Source of the DNA: Halogeometricum pallidum JCM 14848
Lineage (GTDB): Archaea > Halobacteriota > Halobacteria > Halobacteriales > Haloferacaceae
Direction: 5' to 3'
DNA length: 64,000 nucleotides
Assembly (NCBI RefSeq): GCF_000337095.1
Contig: NZ_AOIV01000006.1
Coordinates: forward strand, 60,310-124,309
Shown here piece by piece: positions 41,447-49,643 of the stretch. The first letter of the stretch is position 1. The number at the start of each line of letters is the position of its first letter. The position numbers and the translations under genes are program-made. The notes beneath the pieces were generated by a model. That model was not told the DNA's origin and made no database searches. It saw only the letters and a list, made by a program, of their open reading frames with translations.

Positions 41447-42193
41447 TCACCACGGTTTTTCCACGTCCACCGCGCCGACTGACAGCCGGCCGTCCGCGAG
41501 TTCCAGCGACAGCGAGAGCGCGAGGAACTGACCGCCGTCGCCCATCACCATGTTCTCAAAGACGTACGTCCCGTCGGGTGCACATCCGCCGTCACCGTCT
41601 CCGTCGTGGCGCCCGTACGTGCTGTATCTCTCGGTGAACGTCGTCCCCGGTTCTGCGGTTCGCCAGTCCAGAAACTCGATGACTAGCACCTCGCCCTCCC
41701 GCACCCAGCACTCGCCTGTCCACGTTGCGCCGCCGGGTGACACGGTGTCGTTGTCAGGGACGATGACGAGTTCCGCCCCATCGTCGTTCTCGCCGACGAC
41801 ACCGCCGAACGGCGGTCGGGGTTGAAAGCCTAACTCGACCGTTCGCTCGGCGTCGTTCGTCAGCGAGAGTTCGAGTCGCGCGGGCGATTCCTCGGTCGCC
41901 TGTGCCAGCACCTTCGCTTCGAACGGGAAGTCGTCGGCGGTGACAGCCGGTGTCGACGGTGCCGCCCCCGCCGATGTCGTCGTTCGTGCCTTCGCGTCGG
42001 TTTCGGTCGGCGTTCGGTCGGCCGCGGTGCCGTTTCGACTCGAACACCCGGCGAGCAACGCGGCCGACGAGGCGACGAGAAGCCCGCGACGGGTGCGGGC
42101 GCGAGTGCGACGTCGACTGCTCTGACCGAGGAGGGGACGTTCGGGGGACACGCCGATAGCTCTTCGAGACTCGGCATATGTTTTCTGTCTCAC
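41447..42193 (-). CDS. Tat-type lipoprotein of unknown function
   Basis: 248 aa from GTG 42193 (later GTG codons possible). The export signal RTRRGLLVASSAALLAGCSS has a twin arginine and a lipobox LAGC, so it is a Tat lipoprotein. After a Thr/Ala-rich spacer comes a beta-sandwich-like domain (ARLELSLTNDAERTVELGF ... VIEFLDWRTAEPGTTFTERY), with a Cys pair possibly bridged (GECWV and GGCAP). It lies inverted between the two Hvo_1808 genes and may work with them at the cell surface. Confidence 0.75.
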   Translation of the reverse strand: MRQKTYAESRRAIGVSPERPLLGQSSRRRTRARTRRGLLVASSAALLAGCSSRNGTAADRTPTETDAKARTTTSAGAAPSTPAVTADDFPFEAKVLAQATEESPARLELSLTNDAERTVELGFQPRPPFGGVVGENDDGAELVIVPDNDTVSPGGATWTGECWVREGEVLVIEFLDWRTAEPGTTFTERYSTYGRHDGDGDGGCAPDGTYVFENMVMGDGGQFLALSLSLELADGRLSVGAVDVEKPW

Positions 42194-42239
42194 ACGACTG
42201 CGCCGAGACTGTTTTCTACGACCGTTCCCACTCTCCCGT

Positions 42240-43610
42240 GTGAACCTCTCTCAGTCTACTCTCCTCTCGGTTGCTCTCGCCGCCCTCGTCGTCGTCTCGG
42301 GGTGCGCGGCGCCCGTCGCGGACCCGTCGGCGATGCCGGCGTCGTGGTCGTGGCCCGACGACCCGCCGACCGACCGCATCGGCTGGGAGGCGGGCTACTG
42401 GTACAACGAGTCCATCGCCGTCGACCAGTCCGACGGCCTGAACGCGAGCGAACGCGAGGCGTTCGTCGCGCGGACGATGGCCCGCGTCGAGCGCATTCGC
42501 GGGTTGGAGTTCCGGGAGGCGGTACCCGTCGAAATCATCTCCCGAGAGCGGTACCGCAGCGAGTCGGACGCCTTCCGGAGCGACCCCGACCCGTGGCAGG
42601 AGCAGGTGTACGAGGCGGCGTTCCTCGTCGGCGAGAACGAGTCGGTGAGCGACGTGCTCAACCAACTGTACGGCGGGGCCATCGCGGGCTACTACACACC
42701 GAGCGACGACCGAATCGTCGTCGTCAGCGACGGCGAAACGCCGACGATGAGTCGGGCGACGCTGGCGCACGAACTCGTCCACGCCCTCCAGGACCAGCAC
42801 TTCGGCTTCGCGTCGACGCCGCCGACGCACGACGGCCGCATCGCCGCCAACGGGCTCTCCGAGGGCGACGCCAACTACGTCGAGGCGCTGTACGACGAGC
42901 GCTGTTCGGCCGAGTGGGACTGCGTGACGGCGCCCGACACTGAGGCCGGCGGCGGGTCCGACTTCGACTTCGGCGTCTACCTCACCGTCTACGCGCCGTA
43001 CAGCGAGGGACCGCAGTTCGTCCACTCGCTCAGGCGGCGCGGCGGGTGGGACGCCGTGAACGCTGCCTACGAGGACGCGCCGATCACCGCCGAGCAGATT
43101 CTCCACCCCGAGGCGTACCCCGACGAGGGGCCGGCCGACGTGACCGTCCGGGACCGCTCCTCGGCGGCGTGGTCGCGGTTCGACCGCGACCGGTCGACCG
43201 ACCGACTCGGCGAGGTGTTCATCTACACCGCGTTCTGGGACACCGACGCGATAGACCGCTCGTCGCTCCGGCAGCAGGTCGGGCCGTACTCGCGGTACAA
43301 CTACACATCGAACGCGTCGGCCGGATGGGGCGGTGACGAACTCGTCCCGTACCGGAGCGGCGACGGCGAGTTCGGGTACGTCTGGGCGACTGAGTGGGAC
43401 ACCGAACGCGACGCCCGGGAGTTCCGAACCCGGTACGTGGAGTCGCTGCTGGTCGGGAATCTAAACGCCACCCGGGTCGGTCCGAACGTCTACGTCGTCG
43501 AAGATGGGCCGTTCGCCGACGCCTTCCGCGTCCGCCGGTCCGGCACGCGCGTCACCGTCGTCAACGCGCCGACAGTCGGGCGATTGGACGGCGTGCGCGC
43601 GGCCGGGTGA
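42240..43610 (+). CDS. Hvo_1808-family surface lipoprotein, metallopeptidase-like (copy 2)
   Basis: 456 aa from GTG 42240. Lipobox VVSGC at Cys22. HELVHALQDQH at 177-187 and SEGDANYVEALYD downstream match the zinc-site pattern of copy 1, as do GWEAGYWYNESIAVDQSDGL and YVWATEWDTERDAREF. The two proteins therefore arose by duplication, with the Tat lipoprotein gene between them. It shares a 46-bp divergent promoter region with that gene. Possible function: surface protein processing. Confidence 0.85.
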   Translation: MNLSQSTLLSVALAALVVVSGCAAPVADPSAMPASWSWPDDPPTDRIGWEAGYWYNESIAVDQSDGLNASEREAFVARTMARVERIRGLEFREAVPVEIISRERYRSESDAFRSDPDPWQEQVYEAAFLVGENESVSDVLNQLYGGAIAGYYTPSDDRIVVVSDGETPTMSRATLAHELVHALQDQHFGFASTPPTHDGRIAANGLSEGDANYVEALYDERCSAEWDCVTAPDTEAGGGSDFDFGVYLTVYAPYSEGPQFVHSLRRRGGWDAVNAAYEDAPITAEQILHPEAYPDEGPADVTVRDRSSAAWSRFDRDRSTDRLGEVFIYTAFWDTDAIDRSSLRQQVGPYSRYNYTSNASAGWGGDELVPYRSGDGEFGYVWATEWDTERDAREFRTRYVESLLVGNLNATRVGPNVYVVEDGPFADAFRVRRSGTRVTVVNAPTVGRLDGVRAAG

Positions 43611-43706
43611 GCGCGTTCGCTCCCGCGCCGCCGCGTCGGCGCCGTCGACGCGACCGCCGACCCGAATCGTGACAAAACACTTACCCTCTCGCCGGCACCG
43701 GAACCC

Positions 43707-44120
43707 ATGCACTCGCGCAGACTCGCCCTTCCCGCCCTCCTGACCCTCGTCGTCCTCGCCGGGTGCCTCGGGGGCATCGGGACGACGCCGACGCCCGACC
43801 CGTCCGCGACGGCGACGACGTCGACCGAAACCGCGACCGAGGCCCCCGGAACGCCGACCCCGACGGCCACCGGGCAACCCCCCTCGACCGCCGACTGTCC
43901 GGCCTTCGTCTCCGTGGACCCCGTCGACGACGTGCCCGACGACGCGACGGTGATACCCTACGGGGATCTCTCGGCGGAACGGCAGGCCGAGTTCCGGACG
44001 GCGCTGTCGGAGGGCCACGCCGAAATCGAGGACGGCGGCGAGGGCTACGGATTCTGGGTGGACCGACCGTACGTCCGCTACGAGGGCACCGTCTACCGAG
44101 CGGTCGTCGCCGTCTGCTGA
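43707..44120 (+). CDS. Small lipoprotein with DUF7979-like domain
   Basis: 137 aa. Signal ending in VVLAGC (Cys20), then a Thr/Pro-rich spacer of ~40 residues typical of glycosylated haloarchaeal surface lipoproteins, and a small domain with VIPYGDLSAERQAEFRTALSEG and VRYEGTVYRAVVAVC. This domain recurs in haloarchaeal exported proteins (DUF7979 by memory); function unknown. Two cysteines (DCPAF and the C-terminal Cys) may form a disulfide. Confidence 0.75.
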   Translation: MHSRRLALPALLTLVVLAGCLGGIGTTPTPDPSATATTSTETATEAPGTPTPTATGQPPSTADCPAFVSVDPVDDVPDDATVIPYGDLSAERQAEFRTALSEGHAEIEDGGEGYGFWVDRPYVRYEGTVYRAVVAVC

Positions 44121-44199
44121 GCGACTTCGAAGAGGAATTCTCTCCGGCCGCCCCGCCTGAACGAACGCGTTTTTCACGACGCCGCCGAAACGGCCGAGC

Positions 44200-45351
44200 A
44201 TGGACTTCGACATCGTCGGCGCCGACGCCATCCGCGAGGGGTCGGCCACCGACGCCTACTTCGAGCGGACGGAGACGACGCTCCGACACGTCGGTAAGAA
44301 CCCGCACGTGGTCGCGGAGGTGACGGCCGACCAGTTCCCCGACGGCGAGTACGAACTGCTCGCGGGGGTGAAAGACGCCGCCGCCCTTCTCGAAGGCCGC
44401 GACGTGGACGTGGACGCGATTCCCGAGGGCCGCCTGTTCGACGGCGGCCCCGTGATGCGCATCGAGGGCTCCTATCTCGACTTCGCCCGTCTGGAGACCG
44501 CTCTTTTGGGCTTTCTCTCGCACGCCTCTGGCGTCGCCACCGCCGCCCTCGACGTGCGCCGCGCCGCGCCCGATTCGAGGGTGCTGTCGTTCGGCGCGCG
44601 CCACGTCCACCCCTCCGTCGCGGCGATGGTCGAACGGAGCGCCCTCGTCGGCGGCCTCGACGGCATCTCGCACGTCGCCGCCGGCGACATACTCGGCCGC
44701 GAGGCGTCCGGGACGATGCCGCACGCCCTCCTGATCTGCTTCGGACGCGGCAACCAGGAGGAGGCGTGGACGGCGTTCGACGAGGCGGTCGACGAGTCCG
44801 TCCCCCGCGTCGCCCTCTGCGACACCTACAGCGACGAGACCGACGAGGTGCTTCGCGCCGTCGAGACCCTCGGCGACGACCTCGACAGCGTCCGCCTCGA
44901 CACCACCTCCTCGCGGCGCGGCGACTTCCGGCACATCATCCGCGAGGTGCAGTGGACCCTCGCGGCAGAGGGTCACGAGGACGTGGACGTGTTCGTCTCC
45001 GGCGGCCTCGGCCCCGCGGACCTGCGGCACCTCCGCGACGCGGCCGACGGCTTCGGCGTCGGCGGCTACGTCTCGAACGCCGACCCGGTGGATTTCGCGC
45101 TGGACATCGTCGAAATCGACGGCGAACCGACGGCCAAGCGCGGCAAACTCGCCGGCGTGAAGGAGGTCTACCGGACGGCCGACGGCGGTCACCACGTCGC
45201 GCTGGCGGGGACCGACGCCCCCGACGACGCGGAGCGGTTGCTCGAACCCCTGCTCCGGGACGGGGAACTCGTCGCCGACGGGTTCGATATCGACGCGGCG
45301 GCGGCGCGGGCGGCCGACGACGCGGACGCCTGCGGCTACGGGGCGCGGTAG
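44200..45351 (+). CDS. pncB: Nicotinate phosphoribosyltransferase
   Basis: 383-aa NAPRTase-family enzyme making nicotinate mononucleotide from nicotinate and PRPP in NAD salvage. Recognisable parts: GSATDAYFERTETTL, SHASGVATAALDVRRAAP, SFGARHVHPSVA (the catalytic-loop His), CDTYSDETDEVL, VRLDTTSSRRGDF and FVSGGLGPADL (phosphate/PRPP binding). The short archaeal form fits. Nicotinate-nucleotide pyrophosphorylase (NadC) is the nearest alternative, but the FGxRH motif is NAPRTase-like. Confidence 0.92.
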   Translation: MDFDIVGADAIREGSATDAYFERTETTLRHVGKNPHVVAEVTADQFPDGEYELLAGVKDAAALLEGRDVDVDAIPEGRLFDGGPVMRIEGSYLDFARLETALLGFLSHASGVATAALDVRRAAPDSRVLSFGARHVHPSVAAMVERSALVGGLDGISHVAAGDILGREASGTMPHALLICFGRGNQEEAWTAFDEAVDESVPRVALCDTYSDETDEVLRAVETLGDDLDSVRLDTTSSRRGDFRHIIREVQWTLAAEGHEDVDVFVSGGLGPADLRHLRDAADGFGVGGYVSNADPVDFALDIVEIDGEPTAKRGKLAGVKEVYRTADGGHHVALAGTDAPDDAERLLEPLLRDGELVADGFDIDAAAARAADDADACGYGAR

Positions 45352-45467
45352 CGCCAGGAGGCGCTACTCGTTGTTTCTCGGCGGCGAAGAGAGGCGCAGA
45401 AGTTCGTTTCGCGGTAGTCGAGCGGGGAACCGTCCCGCTCCGAAAGCGTGCGGTCGCGGGTCTCGTC

Positions 45468-46070
45468 TTACAGTTCTTCGACGCTGCCGCCGTCGGATCG
45501 CTCGCGGAACACCTGTCCCTCGAACAGCGTCACCATCGCGTCCTCGTCCTGCCACGCCAGCGGCGGCAGACCTCCCTTCCGGCAGGCGTGGGTGAGGAAC
45601 TGCTCTTTGGACCAGCCGTTCTCGACGGGAATCGTCGGGTAGAGCCAGCCGTGGCTGCCGTCTTTGTCTATCGCGACGCCGTGGGTGCCGAGTTCGAGGT
45701 CGGCGACGGGGTCGTTGGTGAGAACGTGATTGCAGACGATGCAGACCGAGATGTTGAGATTCGGGAGTTCGGGCGGTTCGATTTCGGAGCCACATGAATC
45801 GCCGGACGCGGCCTGAATTGCCGCGTCGACGATGGCGTGGCCGAGTTGGTCCTTCCCTCGATACGCCCCGGCGCACCCCCGTAGGCGGCCGCGACCCCGT
45901 GTGGATTGGATTCGGACGAACGCCCCGGTGCGAGCGTAGAACGCGTCTCGCATGCTTCCGGGTTGTTCCCGTTGGCCGTGGAGAACGTACGATTCGACCG
46001 ACTCACGCGCCAGTTCGACCGCTCGAGACCCATCGTCGTATGAGAGCCGAACGGTCTGCGCCTCGGACAT
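45468..46070 (-). CDS. AMMECR1 / TIGR00296-family protein
   Basis: 200 aa from ATG 46070. AMMECR1-domain landmarks: GAFVRIQSTRGRGRLRGCAG (the L-R-G-C-x-G motif), AIVDAAIQAASGD, ELPNLNISVCIV and HGVAIDKDGSHGWLYPTIPV with VENGWSKEQFLTHACRKGG. Found in all domains of life, biochemical role unresolved; proximity in other archaea to radical-SAM and MEMO genes is known but not seen here. Divergent from rnpB. Confidence 0.9.
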   Translation of the reverse strand: MSEAQTVRLSYDDGSRAVELARESVESYVLHGQREQPGSMRDAFYARTGAFVRIQSTRGRGRLRGCAGAYRGKDQLGHAIVDAAIQAASGDSCGSEIEPPELPNLNISVCIVCNHVLTNDPVADLELGTHGVAIDKDGSHGWLYPTIPVENGWSKEQFLTHACRKGGLPPLAWQDEDAMVTLFEGQVFRERSDGGSVEEL

Positions 46071-46224
46071 ACTCCTATTGAAGCACTCACTAAACTTGAA
46101 CGCTTCCCTTATCATGGTTCTGAGCAGTTTTTCATTTACGCCCGCTCGCGGTGAATCTGAGACGGTATCCGACCGTTTCGGTCGAATCGAACATCTTATG
46201 CGACCCTCCGAATTAGACGAAAAC

Positions 46225-46751
46225 GGCAGAGAGAGCCCGGTTCCCGTGTCCCGCCGGTCCGAACCGGCCGTGGACATGAGGAAAGTCCCCCCACCGTCCG
46301 AACGGGTGACCGGGCGCAAGCCCGGAGTCGGAGACGACTGGCTCTGGAACAGAAACGAGACCCCTCGGTCCGACCGATGAGACGCGTCCGGCGGAGTCCT
46401 CCGCCGACGGCGCGAGCGGCTACCGCCGCCCGCGCGCGAACCGACCCGCAAGGGAAGGGAGTTGACCCGTCGAGGGTAGCGAGACGGCGACAGCCGTCTC
46501 GGAGCGACGAACGGGCGCGACGCGCCCGCGAGTCGTGGAGGCGCGGTGCCTCCTCCGCGCGGCCGCACCGCGGCCGCGCGAACGACGGCCGAGAACGGGT
46601 GGAACGGCGAAACCTCACCGGTGCAAGTCCGCGCCGCTAAGGTAGTTCGGACAGCGCGTTCGGGTTCGCCCGGCGCGCCCCCGAGAGGGGAGGACGCGGA
46701 CGCTCAGCCGAATGCCGGGTCGAAACAGAAGGGGGCTTACTCCTCTCAGCC
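46225..46751 (+). ncRNA. rnpB: RNase P RNA (rnpB), archaeal type A
   Basis: Catalytic RNA of RNase P, which removes 5' leaders from tRNA precursors. CR-I GAGGAAAGTCC is at 46278-46288, an ACAGAAACGAG element at about 46348-46358, and near the 3' end ACAGAAGGGGGCTTAC at 46725-46740, the CR-V region. The ends were set by the P1 helix: GGCAGAGAG (46225-46233) pairs with CTCTCAGCC (46743-46751). At about 527 nt it is longer than the 400-450 nt I expect, with extra GC-rich hairpins between 46380 and 46600. A TATA-like TCTTATG near 46194-46200 fits the 5' end. Confidence 0.92.
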
Positions 46752-46776
46752 GCTTCGAGCGCCGAGATATTATCTC

Positions 46777-46816
46777 AGGCCGATTTTGTTAATAATCTCT
46801 TGCACCAAATCGGCCT
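46777..46816. promoter_or_regulatory. Perfect 10-bp dyad upstream of the P1B ATPase promoter
   Basis: AGGCCGATTT (46777-46786) and AAATCGGCCT (46807-46816) are perfect inverted repeats separated by 20 AT-rich bases. The TATA-like ATTAATAA at 46831-46838 lies just downstream and about 27 bp before the ATPase ATG. The site could bind a metal-responsive activator or repressor, or, read as RNA, act as terminator of rnpB located 25 bp upstream. Confidence 0.6.
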
Positions 46817-46861
46817 CTATTCGCAGGTGGATTAATAACCGCGAGTCGACTAGCCTCTCGT

Positions 46862-49531
46862 ATGAACCGGGACGGCCACGACCAGGACGATGCGGGTCAC
46901 GACCGCGACCACGCCAGTGGCCACTCTCACGACGAAGGGAGTGACCGCGGTCGCGGTCACGACCACGCCGCCGACGCCTGCGGGTGCGACGACGGATGCG
47001 GCGACGCCGCCGCCCCCGACGCGGAGTCGGCGTCGCTCGACGGAGACGACGAGGGGCGGACGCTCCGCCTGTCCGTTCCCGACATGGACTGCGCTTCCTG
47101 CGCGGAGAAGGTGACAAAGAGCATCCGCGGCGACGCGGGCGTCCGCGACGTGGACGCGCAACCGACCACCGGGACGCTGTACGTCGGCTTCGACGACGCG
47201 GAGACGGACGAGGACGCCGTCCGGTCGCGCGTCGAGGCGGCGGGGTACGCCATTGCCGACACCGAGACGGCGACGTTCTCCGTCCCCGACATGGACTGCG
47301 CCTCCTGCGCCGGCAAGGTGGAGAACTCGCTGGACGGCGTGGCCGGCGTCCTCGAACGCGAGACGCAACCGACGACGGGGACGGTCACGGTCACGTTCGA
47401 CCCCGACGCGGCCTCGCGCGGCGCGTTGGTCGCCGCCATCGAGGGGGCGGGCTACGCCGTCGAGGACGACGAGGGCGGCGACTCGCCGCGCGACGTGTGG
47501 CGCGGTCCGCGCGCGCTGAAGACGTGGGCCGGCGCCGCCTTCCTCGCGGTCGGCCTCGCCCTGGAGTTCCTCCTGCCCGGACTCGACGTTCTCCTCGCCG
47601 CGCCCGCCGGTTACGAGATCAGCGTCGCGTGGGTGTCCCACACGCTGGCCGTCCTCCTCGCGGGAATTCCCGTCCTGCGGAACGGCTACTACTCCGCGAA
47701 GAACGCGAGCCTCGACATCGACCTGCTGATGTCCGCCGGCATCCTCGGCGCGATGGCGGTGAACATGCCGTTCGAGGCGGCGACGCTCGCGGTGCTGTTC
47801 AGCGTCGCCGAGTTGCTGGAGCGGTTCTCCATGGACCGCGCGCGCAACTCGATGCGCGAACTGATGGAGCTCTCTCCGGACACGGCGACGGTCCGGCGCG
47901 ACGGCGAGGAGACGGTCGTCCCCGCCGAGGACGTGGCCGTCGGCGAGACGGTGCTCGTCCGCCCCGGCGACCGAATCCCGCTCGACGGCGTCGTCACCGA
48001 GGGCACCTCGGCGGTGGACGAATCGCCCATCACCGGCGAGTCCGTCCCCGTCGACAAATCGTCCGGCGAGGAGGTGTTCGCCGGCAGCATCGTCGAGGAG
48101 GGCTACCTCGAGGTGGAGGCGACGTCCGCCGCGAGCGACTCGACGCTCTCGCGCGTCGTCGAGATGGTCGAGGACGCCAACCGCGAGAAGACCGAGGCCG
48201 AGCGGTTCATCGACCGCTTCGCGCGCTACTACACGCCGGTCATCGTCGTCGGCGCCCTGCTGACGGCGGCGGTGCCGCCCCTCCTGTTCGGCGACCCCTT
48301 CCGCGAGTGGTTCGTCCGCGGCCTGACGCTCCTCGTCGTCGCCTGCCCCTGCGCGTTCGTCATCTCGACGCCCGTCTCCGTCGTCTCGGGAATCACGTCG
48401 GCGGCGCGCAACGGCGTCCTCGTGAAGGGGGGCCAGCACCTCGAAGCGATGAGCGACGTGGACGTGGTCGCCGTCGACAAGACGGGCACGCTCACGACGG
48501 GCGAACTCGGCGTCACCGACGTCGTCGCCCTCAACAGCAACGACCAGACCGACGTGCTCGGGTGCGCCGCCGCCATCGAATCGCGCAGCGAACACCCCAT
48601 CGCGCAGGCCATCACGGCCCACGCCGCCGACCGCGACGTGCCCGACCGGGAGATTCGGGACTTCGAGTCCATCACCGGTAAGGGCGTGAAGGCGGTCCTC
48701 GACGGGGAGACGCACTACGCGGGTAAGCCCGGCCTGTTCGCCGACCTCGGGTTCGACCTCGAACACGCGCACGTCGAGACGGACGGCGGCGAGCGAACCG
48801 ACGGGGGAACGCTGGTCACGGACGCCCGCGACTGCGACCACGGCAGCTATCTCGACCTGACGAACGAGGTCATCCCGCGCCTCCAGTCGGAGGGGAAGTC
48901 GGTCGTCCTCGTCGGCACCGAAGCGGAGATCGAGGGCGTCGTCGCGGTCGCGGACACCGTCCGCCCGGAGGCCGAGTGGACCGTCTCGCGCCTCCGCGAA
49001 CTCGGCGTCTCCCGGGTCGTGATGCTCACCGGCGACAACGAGCGCACGGCGGACGTCATTGGCACGCGCGTCGGCGTCGACGAGGTGCGCGCGGACCTCC
49101 TCCCCGAGGAGAAGGTCGACGCCGTCCGCGAACTCACCGACGAGCACGAGTCGGTGGCGATGGTCGGCGACGGCGTCAACGACGCGCCCGCCCTCGCCGC
49201 CGCGACGGTCGGCATCGCCATGGGCGCGGCGGGCACGGACACGGCGCTGGAGACGGCCGACGTGGCCCTGCTCTCGGACGACCTGACGCGCCTGCCGTAC
49301 CTCGTCGATCTCTCCTCGCGGACGGCCGGCGTCATCCGGCAGAACATCTGGGCGTCGCTCGCCGTGAAGGGCGTCCTCACCGTCGCCGCGCCCCTCGGTC
49401 TCATCACCGTCGCCACCGCCATCGTCGTCGGCGACATGGGGATGAGTCTCGGCGTCACCTCGAACGCGCTTCGACTCGCGGGCGTCGAACCCGACGCGGC
49501 CGCCGCCGACTGGGACGGCCGCGACGACTGA
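46862..49531 (+). CDS. P1B-type heavy-metal ATPase, Zn/Cd/Pb class
   Basis: 889-aa metal exporter. N-terminus: His/Asp-rich tail (seven His in the first 35 residues) with Cys40, Cys42, Cys46, then two HMA domains with CASC at 77-80 and 146-149. Core: TM6 CPC (495-497, ACPCAF), DKTGT with phosphorylated Asp539, TGDN, GDGVNDAP, and TM7-8 with ASLAVKG and GDMGMSLGVTSNALRL, where Lys and Asp mark the P1B-2 (Zn/Cd/Pb) subgroup. An insert of about 25 residues with His and Cys (HAHVETDGG ... DCDHGSY) lies in the nucleotide-binding region. Leaderless start by TATA spacing. Confidence 0.93.
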   Translation: MNRDGHDQDDAGHDRDHASGHSHDEGSDRGRGHDHAADACGCDDGCGDAAAPDAESASLDGDDEGRTLRLSVPDMDCASCAEKVTKSIRGDAGVRDVDAQPTTGTLYVGFDDAETDEDAVRSRVEAAGYAIADTETATFSVPDMDCASCAGKVENSLDGVAGVLERETQPTTGTVTVTFDPDAASRGALVAAIEGAGYAVEDDEGGDSPRDVWRGPRALKTWAGAAFLAVGLALEFLLPGLDVLLAAPAGYEISVAWVSHTLAVLLAGIPVLRNGYYSAKNASLDIDLLMSAGILGAMAVNMPFEAATLAVLFSVAELLERFSMDRARNSMRELMELSPDTATVRRDGEETVVPAEDVAVGETVLVRPGDRIPLDGVVTEGTSAVDESPITGESVPVDKSSGEEVFAGSIVEEGYLEVEATSAASDSTLSRVVEMVEDANREKTEAERFIDRFARYYTPVIVVGALLTAAVPPLLFGDPFREWFVRGLTLLVVACPCAFVISTPVSVVSGITSAARNGVLVKGGQHLEAMSDVDVVAVDKTGTLTTGELGVTDVVALNSNDQTDVLGCAAAIESRSEHPIAQAITAHAADRDVPDREIRDFESITGKGVKAVLDGETHYAGKPGLFADLGFDLEHAHVETDGGERTDGGTLVTDARDCDHGSYLDLTNEVIPRLQSEGKSVVLVGTEAEIEGVVAVADTVRPEAEWTVSRLRELGVSRVVMLTGDNERTADVIGTRVGVDEVRADLLPEEKVDAVRELTDEHESVAMVGDGVNDAPALAAATVGIAMGAAGTDTALETADVALLSDDLTRLPYLVDLSSRTAGVIRQNIWASLAVKGVLTVAAPLGLITVATAIVVGDMGMSLGVTSNALRLAGVEPDAAAADWDGRDD

Positions 49532-49643
49532 AACGCCCGAACGCCCGAGACGACTGAGACGCTCGGAACGACCGGACGCGCCATCGGCGTGACCGCCCGT
49601 CCGGGGCAAACGTTCTTTCCCCCGGGGGGCGTCAGCCGAACCG

